Below the pieces are notes generated by a model. That model was not told where the DNA came from and made no database searches. It saw nothing but the letters and a program-made list of their open reading frames with translations. From an uncultured Porphyromonas sp. (GTDB lineage: Bacteria > Bacteroidota > Bacteroidia > Bacteroidales > Porphyromonadaceae), in NCBI GenBank assembly GCA_943912835.1, contig CALTVJ010000005.1, forward strand, positions 1-49,249: a stretch of DNA of 49,249 nucleotides. Direction: 5' to 3'. A program made the translations under genes and the position numbers. Positions within the stretch are counted from its first letter, which is position 1. Each line of letters begins with the position of its first letter. Positions 26,629 through 34,606 of this stretch are shown here, piece by piece.

Positions 26629-26879
26629 CTAAACTTTCACTATAAACCCTCCCTAAAAACATCCCACACCTTTGGAAACAGAACAGAAGCATAAGACTAT
26701 CCACACAACTAGACCAACCTCAATCATCCAATTTAGCTTGATGTAGATTTTTCGACAATTTCGATCGCATTAACGATACGACTGAAGTCTTCTCAATAGA
26801 AACGTATTACTCGTCTCACCGAAAGAAAATCGATCCATTCACTTAGTCCTTGATGACAATCTGAAGAGCACACAATAGC

Positions 26880-26910
26880 TTGGAGATATGCGATAAAAGT
26901 TTTATCTTTG
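26880..26910 (+). promoter_or_regulatory. Predicted promoter of the HU gene
   Basis: TTG (26880-26882), a 20-nt spacer, and TATCTTTG (26903-26910) match the Bacteroidetes promoter with ideal spacing. The predicted leader is about 45 nt before the ATG at 26961. This placement argues against the longer upstream ATG in the same frame at 26880. Confidence 0.65.
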
Positions 26911-26960
26911 CAGTACAAATAGATAGACCAAAAATAAGTAGCGTACAGGAAAGGATAAAT

Positions 26961-27233
26961 ATGACTAAAGCTGAAGTAGTAAGCGAGATTGCAAAGAGTA
27001 CAGGTGTAGACAAAGAGACGGCTCTTATGGTGGTAGAGTCCTTTATGGAACATGTTAAGGGATCTCTAGTTCGTGGCGAGAGCGTATATCTCCGTGGATT
27101 CGGAAGTTTCATAATTAAGGAGCGCGCAGAAAAAACTGCTCGTAACATTTCTAAAAAAGAAACTATCGTTATACCCAAAAGACGAGTACCTGCGTTCAAG
27201 CCTTCAAAACTCTTCTCTGTACATGTCAAGTAA
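26961..27233 (+). CDS. HU-family DNA-binding protein
   Basis: A 90-residue histone-like protein: MTKAEVVSEIAKSTGVDKET at the start, VYLRGFGSF in the beta-arm base, ARNISKKETIVIPKRRVPAFKPSK in the arm. The frame is open further upstream to 26880, but that extension would put the ATG upstream of the predicted promoter -7 element and has no family similarity, so the start is 26961. HU bends and compacts DNA non-specifically as a dimer. The next gene, only 33 nt downstream, is a tiny basic protein, probably co-transcribed. Confidence 0.95.
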   Translation: MTKAEVVSEIAKSTGVDKETALMVVESFMEHVKGSLVRGESVYLRGFGSFIIKERAEKTARNISKKETIVIPKRRVPAFKPSKLFSVHVK

Positions 27234-27266
27234 GTAATTAGTAACAATTTAAATATACATACAACT

Positions 27267-27359
27267 ATGCCAAGCGGTAAAAAAAGAAAACGCCATAAGA
27301 TGGCAACGCACAAGCGTAAAAAAAGACTAAAGAAGAACCGTCATAAGAAGAAAAAATAA
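27267..27359 (+). CDS. 30-residue basic ribosomal-type protein (AURKAIP1/COX24-like)
   Basis: ATG at 27267 to TAA at 27357-27359, 30 residues, beginning MPSGKKRKRHKMATHKRKKR and ending in a run of lysines. This composition and the KxHKRKKRLKKNRHKKK pattern match the tiny Bacteroidetes proteins annotated as AURKAIP1/COX24 domain, related to mitochondrial small-subunit protein mS38. It probably binds the small ribosomal subunit; the ribosomal role is inferred from that family. It is too short for usual gene-length cut-offs. It follows the HU gene by 33 nt. Confidence 0.85.
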   Translation: MPSGKKRKRHKMATHKRKKRLKKNRHKKKK

Positions 27360-27427
27360 TCGACGGTATTTGAACAGATTTGACAATATGAGGGGTTATG
27401 ATAAGTTTAAACTTGTCTATAATCCCT

Positions 27428-27435
27428 TATATTTG
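27428..27435 (+). promoter_or_regulatory. Predicted -7 element of the rng operon
   Basis: TATATTTG matches TAnnTTTG and lies 37 nt before the ATG at 27473. No good -33 is seen. Its location between the two candidate rng start codons (27398 and 27473) favours the downstream one. Confidence 0.45.
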
Positions 27436-27472
27436 TTATAAGTTTATTGACTCTAGTAAAACCGTCAGAGAA

Positions 27473-29065
27473 ATGACAAGTGAATTAGTTGTAGATGTCT
27501 CTAACAAACAGATAGCTATGGCTGTCCTCGAGGATGGTCGTTTGGTAGAGCTACAGAGAGAACGTAGAGATTTAGCTTTTGCTGTAGGTGACATTTATCT
27601 AGGTAAAGTAAAAAAAGTAATGCCTGGATTAAATGCAGCCTTTGTTGATGTTGGCTACGAAAAAGATGCCTTCTTACATTATCTTGATTTAGGGTTATTT
27701 TTCCTACAACAGCAGAAACTCCTTGAATTAATCGAAAAGAAAGGAACAATCCCTTCACAGAACAAACTCACAGGATTACCTACCCTCCCCAAAGATGGTA
27801 AGATTGAAAACTACCTAAAAGCTGGACAAAATGTGCTAGTTCAGGTTGTCAAAGAACCCATCTCAACCAAAGGCCCTCGTCTATCAGCCGAATTATCGCT
27901 TGCTGGTAGAAACATGGTTCTTATCCCTTTCTCGGATAAAGTAAACACAAGCTCTAAAATACGCTATCGAGAAGAACGAAATCGACTTAAACAAATAGTA
28001 CAGAGCATCAAACCAAAAGACTTTAGTGTTATTATTCGTACATCTGCAGAAGGGAAAAGCTCACAAACACTAGACCAAGAATTAAAAAAACTCGTACGTC
28101 GCTGGGACGAAAGTATATCTCAAATCCCTCATCTTAAAGCTCCTTGTGTAGTATACGAAGAAGGGAGCCGTATGCTTGGATTACTGCGGGATACATTCAA
28201 CCCATCTTTTCAGAACATTTTTGTCAACGATCTTGGTAGCTACGAAGATATAAAAGAGTACATTGCAGACATAGCACCAGGACAAGAGGATATCGTAAAA
28301 CACTATAAAGGGAAACTTCCCATCTTCGATGAAAAAAATGTTACGAGACAAATAAAAACTTCATTTGGTCGTAATGTTACATTCAAAAGTGGGGCATATC
28401 TTGTTATTGAACAAACTGAGGCGATGCATGTCGTTGATGTAAATAGTGGAAATCGCTCTCGAAAAAGCTCACAACAAGAAGAAACAGCCATAGACGTTAA
28501 TTTAGCCGCAGCAGAAGAGTTAGCGAGACAAATGCGTTTGAGAGATTTAGGAGGAATAATCTGTGTAGACTTCATTGATATGAAAGATCCAAAAAACAGA
28601 GAACTCCTTTATGAACGCATGAAAGAGCTGATGGCTAACGATAGGGCAAAGCACAACATCTTGCCACTGTCTCGCATAGGTCTTATGCAAATCACACGCC
28701 AACGCGTTAGACAGGCTATGCAAATCAACACAGAGGAACAATGTCCTAGTTGCATGGGATCTGGGAAAATCACATCTTCAGTCCTTCTAGTTGAGCAAAT
28801 TGAAGAAGAACTTAAACATTTAATGGATGGGATCTTAGTTGACTATATAAATTTACATGTACATCCATATGTGGCAGCCTACCTAACAAAAGGAATCATA
28901 TCAATTGCTAGAAAGTGGAGATTTACGATAGGAAACATAAAAGTTACTCCCAATCAAGGCTTAGCCTTTTTAGACTATCGTTTTTTAGATCGAGAAGGAA
29001 TAGATATAGGCTTAGATGAAGCTCCCCTTTCTCATTTGGACGAAGACTATAACAACGATTTATAG
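27473..29065 (+). CDS. rng: Ribonuclease E/G family protein
   Basis: 530 residues from the ATG at 27473, where family similarity begins (MTSELVVDVSNKQIAMAVLE). The frame is open back to 27398, but those residues look non-coding and a -7 element lies inside. An S1 domain at about 35-110 (GDIYLGKVKKVMPGLNAAFVDVGYEKDAFLH) precedes the RNase E/G core. That core has metal-binding aspartates in HVVDVNSGNRSR and GIICVDFIDM, and the zinc-link-type CPSCMGSG. It probably processes rRNA and decays mRNA in the cytosol. It begins an apparent operon rng-recR-GNAT-ligA. Confidence 0.94.
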   Translation: MTSELVVDVSNKQIAMAVLEDGRLVELQRERRDLAFAVGDIYLGKVKKVMPGLNAAFVDVGYEKDAFLHYLDLGLFFLQQQKLLELIEKKGTIPSQNKLTGLPTLPKDGKIENYLKAGQNVLVQVVKEPISTKGPRLSAELSLAGRNMVLIPFSDKVNTSSKIRYREERNRLKQIVQSIKPKDFSVIIRTSAEGKSSQTLDQELKKLVRRWDESISQIPHLKAPCVVYEEGSRMLGLLRDTFNPSFQNIFVNDLGSYEDIKEYIADIAPGQEDIVKHYKGKLPIFDEKNVTRQIKTSFGRNVTFKSGAYLVIEQTEAMHVVDVNSGNRSRKSSQQEETAIDVNLAAAEELARQMRLRDLGGIICVDFIDMKDPKNRELLYERMKELMANDRAKHNILPLSRIGLMQITRQRVRQAMQINTEEQCPSCMGSGKITSSVLLVEQIEEELKHLMDGILVDYINLHVHPYVAAYLTKGIISIARKWRFTIGNIKVTPNQGLAFLDYRFLDREGIDIGLDEAPLSHLDEDYNNDL

Positions 29066-29068
29066 CCG

Positions 29069-29692
29069 ATGATAACTTATCCTTCACGTTTGGTCGAACG
29101 TTGTGTAGAGCAACTAAGCAGTCTTCCTGGGATTGGGCGAAAGACAGCTCTACGTCTTACACTTCACTTACTCACTCGATCTACAAATGAAGTACGAGCA
29201 TTTAGTGAAGCCATAACGGGTATGCGTGAACACATTGTTTATTGCAAGGAATGCTACAACATTAGCGATACAGAAATTTGTTCAATATGTGCTAACCCCA
29301 ATCGAGACAGCGAAACGCTATGTGTAGTACGGCATGTTGGAGATGTGATGGCAATAGAAAATACCGCTCAATATAGAGGAGTATACCATGTACTTGGAGG
29401 AGTTATTTCACCTATTGATGGCATAGGACCTGATGATTTGAAGATAACGGAACTAATAGAGCGGGCAAAGAAACATCATATAAAAGAAATCATTTTAGCG
29501 CTAGGGACAACGATGGAAGGAGATACCACAAACTTCTTTATTCATAGATCCTTAGAGTCGATTCCTAATTTAAAAATAACAGTCATAGCTAGAGGAGTAG
29601 CTATCGGTGATGAAATTGAGTATGCAGATGAAGTTACACTTGGTCGTTCTATACTTAATCGTCTTGATTTCGAACAGAGTGTTAAGTTTTAA
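29069..29692 (+). CDS. recR: Recombination mediator RecR
   Basis: 207 residues. N-terminal helix-hairpin-helix (SSLPGIGRKTALRL), C4 zinc finger (CKECYNISDTEICSIC), then a Toprim domain (LCVVRHVGDVMAIE, YHVLGGVISPIDGIGPDDL). All family hallmarks are intact. It acts with RecO and RecF to load RecA at gaps. It starts 3 nt after the rng stop. Confidence 0.98.
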   Translation: MITYPSRLVERCVEQLSSLPGIGRKTALRLTLHLLTRSTNEVRAFSEAITGMREHIVYCKECYNISDTEICSICANPNRDSETLCVVRHVGDVMAIENTAQYRGVYHVLGGVISPIDGIGPDDLKITELIERAKKHHIKEIILALGTTMEGDTTNFFIHRSLESIPNLKITVIARGVAIGDEIEYADEVTLGRSILNRLDFEQSVKF

Positions 29693-29700
29693 GTTGTAAT

Positions 29701-30243
29701 ATGGCAAGACCATATCTAAGTAACGAATATATACGTTTAAGGGCGATAGACTTAAATGATACAGAACTACTCTATAAATGGGAACACGACACCCTTTCAT
29801 GGGATAGTAGCCTAACACTTAATCCTATATCTTCTCAGTTTATCAAAGATTACATTGCCGACTCTCCACATAGCATAGTTAGAAAAGGTGAACTCTTTTT
29901 AATCATCGAAGAAATTACACAGAATGCCCCAATCGGTTACGCACAGCTGCTCAACTATGATTGCATCAGTCGCAAAGCTGGGCTCGGACTCTATATTGCA
30001 CCGGAATATCGTCGATTGGGCTATGCTCATAATGTTATTCGACTATTAGAGGATTATGCGTTTCGTCGTTTAGGTGTGAATATGTTGTATGCCGATATTT
30101 TAAGTAGTAACCAGGCATGCTGCCTATTATTTGAGAAGTTAGGGTATACACATACAGCTACATTACCCAAATGGCATTGGAGTAACGGACAATATCACGA
30201 TCTCAGATATTATCAATTATGGAATACTCAAGAGAGCAGTTAA
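29701..30243 (+). CDS. GNAT family N-acetyltransferase
   Basis: A 180-residue acetyltransferase of the RimJ/RimL-like type: IRLRAIDLNDTELLYKWEHD at the start, acetyl-CoA binding region LGLYIAPEYRRLGYAHNVIRL, and the final motif SNQACCLLFEKLGYTHTATLP. The substrate is unknown; related proteins act on small molecules or protein N-termini. It starts 8 nt after recR and its end overlaps ligA by 25 nt, so it is embedded in a DNA-repair operon without an obvious functional link. Confidence 0.9.
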   Translation: MARPYLSNEYIRLRAIDLNDTELLYKWEHDTLSWDSSLTLNPISSQFIKDYIADSPHSIVRKGELFLIIEEITQNAPIGYAQLLNYDCISRKAGLGLYIAPEYRRLGYAHNVIRLLEDYAFRRLGVNMLYADILSSNQACCLLFEKLGYTHTATLPKWHWSNGQYHDLRYYQLWNTQESS

Positions 30244-32255
30244 ACACCCTTAAAGCGGAAATCAATAGACACAACCATGCTTATTACGTCTTATCTACTC
30301 CTATCATTTCAGATAGAGAGTACGACCTATTGATGAATCAACTGATAGAAATAGAAAACGAGCACCCAGAATGGATTAGTCCTGATTCTCCGACTCAACG
30401 TGTCGGTAGCGATCGTAATAGTTCATTTGAGCAAATAGCTCATAGTTATCCAATGTTATCTTTGGGAAATACTTACAGCTATGACAAAGTCAAGGCATGG
30501 TTTACTCGTGTTTCTAAAGATTTACAAAAACCTTTTGAGGTTTGTGCTGAGCTTAAATACGATGGAGTTTCTATATCTCTAATTTATGAGCAAGGAGCAC
30601 TTGTCCGAGCTGTAACTCGGGGTGACGGGACACAAGGAGACGATGTTACAAACAATGTCCGTACGATACGTTCTATCCCTCTAAGACTATTGGGTGAAAA
30701 CATCCCTCAAAATCTAGAGGTCAGAGGTGAAATACTACTCCCCTACTCAGAGTTTGAGCGCATCAATTTAGAACGCAGTGAAAAGGGCGAAGCTCCATTT
30801 GCTAACCCTCGCAATGCTGCCAGTGGGACAATCAAACAGCTCGATGCTTCTGTCGTGGCTGATCGTAGACTAGATGCTTACTTATACTATACACCATCAA
30901 AAGAGGGGCTACCAGATAGTCACTATGCTTGTTTGCAAAAGTGTAAAGACTGGGGACTAAAAATCAGTCCTGAGACACAATTATGCAAAAATATTGATGA
31001 AGTATTGGCTTATCTCGACAAATGGGATATAGAGCGACATAATCTACATGTTGCTACCGATGGCGTTGTGCTCAAAGTCAACTCTATAGAGCAGCAGGAA
31101 GAACTCGGTTATACGGCAAAGAGTCCTCGCTGGGCTATAGCTTACAAATTTGCAGCAGAACAAGTCGCGACGACTTTGGAGAGTGTAGACTACCAAGTAG
31201 GACGCACGGGAGCTATCACTCCAGTCGCTAATCTCACCCCAGTAGCAATATCTGGTACAATTGTTCGAAGAGCGTCTCTACACAATGCAGATTTCATACA
31301 AGGGCTCGATCTACATCTCGGAGACACCGTCTTTGTTGAGAAGGGGGGCGAAATCATTCCGAAGATTGTCGGAGTGGATAGAAGCACACGAAAAATATCA
31401 GCCGAAAGCATCAAGTTCCCCCAAACTTGTCCGTCTTGCAGTACACCCTTGGAGCGAATTGAAGGAGAGGCTGCATATTTCTGCCCCAATCAAAACGATT
31501 GTCTACCTCAACAAAAAGGACAAATAGAGCACTTCTGTGGGCGTAAAGCAGCTGACATTCGCATTGGTCCAGAAACAATAGATCTACTCTTTGAGTATAA
31601 TCTTCTAAGCTCTATAGCAGATCTCTACAAACTAAAGGTTGAAGACCTTATCGGGTTGCCAGGCTTCAAAAATCGTAGTGCACAGAAACTTGTAGATAGT
31701 ATTGCCTTATCGAAAGAAAAGGCAACGTTCCCATCTCTACTCTTCGGTCTTGGCATTCGTTATGTGGGTGAGACTGTTGCCAAAAGACTTGCCAAAACCT
31801 TTGGTTCAATAGAGAGCTTATCTAGTCAATCTATAGAATCTCTTTGCGAAGTCCCAGATATTGGACAAGTCATAGCTCAAAGCGTGTATAACTATTTTCA
31901 AGATGAGAAAAACCGTATTTTGGTAAATACACTCCAAGATTTTGGGTTAAAGTTCAAATTAGACGTAGCTTCTTCTCATCAAGAAGAGATTACCCATCAA
32001 AGTGCAATTACTGGCAAAACTTTCGTTATCAGTGGAGTCTTTTCTCATCATACGAGAGAGGAGTACAAGGAAATAATTGAACGCTATGGAGGTAAAAACC
32101 TAACAAGTATTTCAAGTAAAACAGATTATGTATTCGCTGGTGATAAAATGGGGCCAAGCAAACTTGCTAAAGCGCAAGAACTTGGACTGACAATAATCAA
32201 TGAAACTGAATTTCTATCTCTCATCGGGATAAGAGAAATCGAAACCCTATTCTAA
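30219..32255 (+). CDS. ligA: NAD-dependent DNA ligase LigA
   Basis: A 678-residue ligase: Ia domain with YYVLSTPIISDREYDLL, active-site Lys113 in KYDG, AFANPRNAASGT-type motif, and an OB fold. A zinc finger (CPSCSTPLERIEGEAAYFC) and HhH repeats (LIGLPGFKNRSAQKL) follow. A C-terminal BRCT domain (ITGKTFVISGVFSHHTREEY onward) completes it. It seals nicks in replication and repair. The ATG lies 25 nt inside the GNAT gene. The motif TAAATTTG at its stop (32253-32260) could be a -7 element for the next gene. Confidence 0.98.
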   Translation: MEYSREQLNTLKAEINRHNHAYYVLSTPIISDREYDLLMNQLIEIENEHPEWISPDSPTQRVGSDRNSSFEQIAHSYPMLSLGNTYSYDKVKAWFTRVSKDLQKPFEVCAELKYDGVSISLIYEQGALVRAVTRGDGTQGDDVTNNVRTIRSIPLRLLGENIPQNLEVRGEILLPYSEFERINLERSEKGEAPFANPRNAASGTIKQLDASVVADRRLDAYLYYTPSKEGLPDSHYACLQKCKDWGLKISPETQLCKNIDEVLAYLDKWDIERHNLHVATDGVVLKVNSIEQQEELGYTAKSPRWAIAYKFAAEQVATTLESVDYQVGRTGAITPVANLTPVAISGTIVRRASLHNADFIQGLDLHLGDTVFVEKGGEIIPKIVGVDRSTRKISAESIKFPQTCPSCSTPLERIEGEAAYFCPNQNDCLPQQKGQIEHFCGRKAADIRIGPETIDLLFEYNLLSSIADLYKLKVEDLIGLPGFKNRSAQKLVDSIALSKEKATFPSLLFGLGIRYVGETVAKRLAKTFGSIESLSSQSIESLCEVPDIGQVIAQSVYNYFQDEKNRILVNTLQDFGLKFKLDVASSHQEEITHQSAITGKTFVISGVFSHHTREEYKEIIERYGGKNLTSISSKTDYVFAGDKMGPSKLAKAQELGLTIINETEFLSLIGIREIETLF

Positions 32256-32283
32256 ATTTGAATGCAACAACAAAGATAGTTTT

Positions 32284-34539
32284 ATGGATATCCTTTTTAC
32301 AATTATCCTAGTATTCCTAGGTGTTTTAGCCCTTATTGACCTATATGTGGGGGTCAGTAATGATGCTGTAAACTTTCTCAACTCAGCAGTCGGAGCTAAG
32401 GCTGCTCCGTTCAAGCTGGTTCTGGCGGTGGCTGCAATTGGTGTATTCATTGGCTGTGCACTAAGTAACGGGATGATGGACATCGCACGGCACGGCATCT
32501 ATGACCCTAGCTACTTTACCTTTCGAGAGGTTATGATTATCTGTTTAACAGCTATGATTTCTGATGTCATTCTGTTAAATATATTCAATAGTTTAGGATT
32601 GCCAACCTCTACTACGGTAACCATGGTATTCAATCTCCTTGGGGCAGCTTTTACTATATCTGTACTAAAAATATCAGCTGACACTACAGGACAATTAGAA
32701 CTGATGCAACTGATTAACACGGGGAAAGCACTACAGGTTATTATCGCCATATTCATGTCGGTTGTGATTGCCATATTCTTTGGTACCTTGGTCATGTGGA
32801 TCTCTCGTGTGATATTCTCGTTTAATTACAAGAAAAACCTAAAATACTTTGCGGGTATTTTTGGCGCGATTTCTGTGACCTCAATCATTTACTTCATGCT
32901 CTTCAAGGGCTTGAAAGATGCGGCATTCATGACAGCTGAAAACAAAGCTTGGCTAACAGAAAATATCGCAACAATCTTGTCTTGCATATTCATTTGCAGT
33001 GGTATCATCATGCAGATACTCCACTTCTTAAAAGTGAATATCTTCAAAATTATCATCCTCATCGGGACACTAGCCCTATCTCTTGCTTTTGCAGGAAATG
33101 ACCTTGTGAACTTTATAGGGGTACCATTATCGGGATTATCTGCATTCGAAGATTATATGCTTAACGGCAACGGAGCCTACGATAGCTATCTTATGGGGGT
33201 AAATAATGGACCTAGTACAACGCCATGGTACTACCTCATAGGTTCTGGCTTAGTTATGGTCTTGGCGTTGGTATTTAGCAAAAGTGCACAAAACGTTATC
33301 AAAACCTCTGTTAATCTTTCTCGTCAAGATGAGGGAGAAGAAAGTTTTGGATCTTCTCGTATTTCGCAAGGCTTAGTTCGCTTAGCTCACAATACCAATA
33401 AAGCTGTCAGCAAAATCGTTCCACAGTCTGCATTATCTTGGATTGATAGTCGTTTCCGTAAGGAAGAAATTATATTAGAGGAACAAGGAGCTGCGTTTGA
33501 CCTTGTCAGAGCCTCAGTTAATCTCGTTGTTGCAGGATTGCTTGTTGCTGTAGGTACATCCTTTAAGCTCCCCTTATCAACGACTTATGTTACCTTCATG
33601 GTTGCCATGGGTAGCTCCCTTGCAGATCGTGCTTGGAGCAGAGAGAGTGCTGTAGGTCGCCTAACAGGCGTTATGGGAGTCATCGGTGGTTGGTTTGTTA
33701 CTGCAGGAGCTTCGTTTGTCATATCTTCGAGCTGTGCTCTAATGATGTACTATGGACAATTCCCAGCAATGTTCCTTCTTATTACGGTAGCTATATCTTT
33801 ACTTGTAAAGGACCATTTCTTCTCAAAGAAAAAAGCAAATACAGAAGACGAATTGTTTATCAAAATTCTTGATAGCGAACGTCCCGAAGAAATGTGGCCA
33901 CTACTATCGCAACATGTACGACGTACCCAAGTTGAGTTTCTAGAACACATCAGCAAGGACTACCTAGCTCTGACAGACGGATTCCTTAACGAGGACTTCA
34001 AAATGCTCAGTAAACTACGTAGCAAAACGGAAGACCATAAGCGAGAGTTTAAGACTATGAGACGAAAAGAAACGCTCTGCTTACGTCGCATCCCAACAGA
34101 CGAAATTCTCGAGAAAAGTATGTGGTTCCATCTCGGGGCTAATGCTTGCCTGCAAACTCTATATGCTATAGAACGCTCTGCTGACGTATGTAACGAGCAC
34201 GTCGCGAACAATTTCAATCCCCTACCAAATACCGTGCGAGAAGAATTTGTTCCTGTACGCAATCAAGTATTAGATTACATCACACGCACACTTGAGATGA
34301 TACGAGATGGGCGTATGGAAGATGTTAAACAGACAAAATCTCTAGGAAAAGAGCTCAAAGAGCGGGTAAAAGAGATGCGCAAAGTACAAATGAAACGAAC
34401 ACATAAGGGTGAACGTGAAAATATCCGTGTATCACTAGTCTACATGAATATGTTACAAGAAACAAACGAAATCTTAACTAACCTTCGTCATCTAGTTTCT
34501 TATAGTCAATATCTCCTGGAGCAAGGAGATGAGCTCTAA
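32284..34539 (+). CDS. PiT-family inorganic phosphate transporter with C-terminal helical domain
   Basis: 751 residues. Two halves carry the PiT repeats: GVSNDAVNFLNSAVGAKAAP near the N-terminus and ALSLAFAGNDLVNFIGVPLSG with the later VAVGTSFKLPLSTTYVTFMVAMGSSLADRAW. Around ten or more membrane helices are apparent. The last about 220 residues are soluble and helical with PhoU-like heptads (KELKERVKEMRKVQMKR). This is a cation-coupled phosphate permease with a probable regulatory tail, a combination common in Bacteroidetes. It is 28 nt after ligA and ends before a strong hairpin. Confidence 0.92.
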   Translation: MDILFTIILVFLGVLALIDLYVGVSNDAVNFLNSAVGAKAAPFKLVLAVAAIGVFIGCALSNGMMDIARHGIYDPSYFTFREVMIICLTAMISDVILLNIFNSLGLPTSTTVTMVFNLLGAAFTISVLKISADTTGQLELMQLINTGKALQVIIAIFMSVVIAIFFGTLVMWISRVIFSFNYKKNLKYFAGIFGAISVTSIIYFMLFKGLKDAAFMTAENKAWLTENIATILSCIFICSGIIMQILHFLKVNIFKIIILIGTLALSLAFAGNDLVNFIGVPLSGLSAFEDYMLNGNGAYDSYLMGVNNGPSTTPWYYLIGSGLVMVLALVFSKSAQNVIKTSVNLSRQDEGEESFGSSRISQGLVRLAHNTNKAVSKIVPQSALSWIDSRFRKEEIILEEQGAAFDLVRASVNLVVAGLLVAVGTSFKLPLSTTYVTFMVAMGSSLADRAWSRESAVGRLTGVMGVIGGWFVTAGASFVISSSCALMMYYGQFPAMFLLITVAISLLVKDHFFSKKKANTEDELFIKILDSERPEEMWPLLSQHVRRTQVEFLEHISKDYLALTDGFLNEDFKMLSKLRSKTEDHKREFKTMRRKETLCLRRIPTDEILEKSMWFHLGANACLQTLYAIERSADVCNEHVANNFNPLPNTVREEFVPVRNQVLDYITRTLEMIRDGRMEDVKQTKSLGKELKERVKEMRKVQMKRTHKGERENIRVSLVYMNMLQETNEILTNLRHLVSYSQYLLEQGDEL

Positions 34540-34557
34540 ATAGCAAGCATAAAAGCG

Positions 34558-34593
34558 ATATCGCCCCGAGAAGTTCCTTTCTCGGGGCGATAT
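34558..34593. terminator. Strong bidirectional terminator
   Basis: Perfect 15-nt arms 34558-34572 and 34579-34593, GC-rich in the middle, with a 6-nt loop. TCTTTTT follows on the plus strand and TTTT on the minus strand. It separates the convergent phosphate transporter and sulfatase genes. Confidence 0.9.
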
Positions 34594-34606
34594 TCTTTTT
34601 ACTGTC

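Noticed and set aside
26738..26845. Short plus-strand open stretch with protein-like composition (about 34 codons ending at a TAG near 26845)
   Set aside because: It has no start codon, is preceded by a stop and matches nothing I recognise; chance is the simplest explanation.
26880..26960. Longer N-terminus for HU
   Set aside because: The extra 27 codons span the predicted promoter and are unlike HU; the family start is at 26961.
27398..27472. Longer N-terminus for RNase E/G
   Set aside because: The 25 extra residues lack similarity and contain a TATATTTG -7 element.
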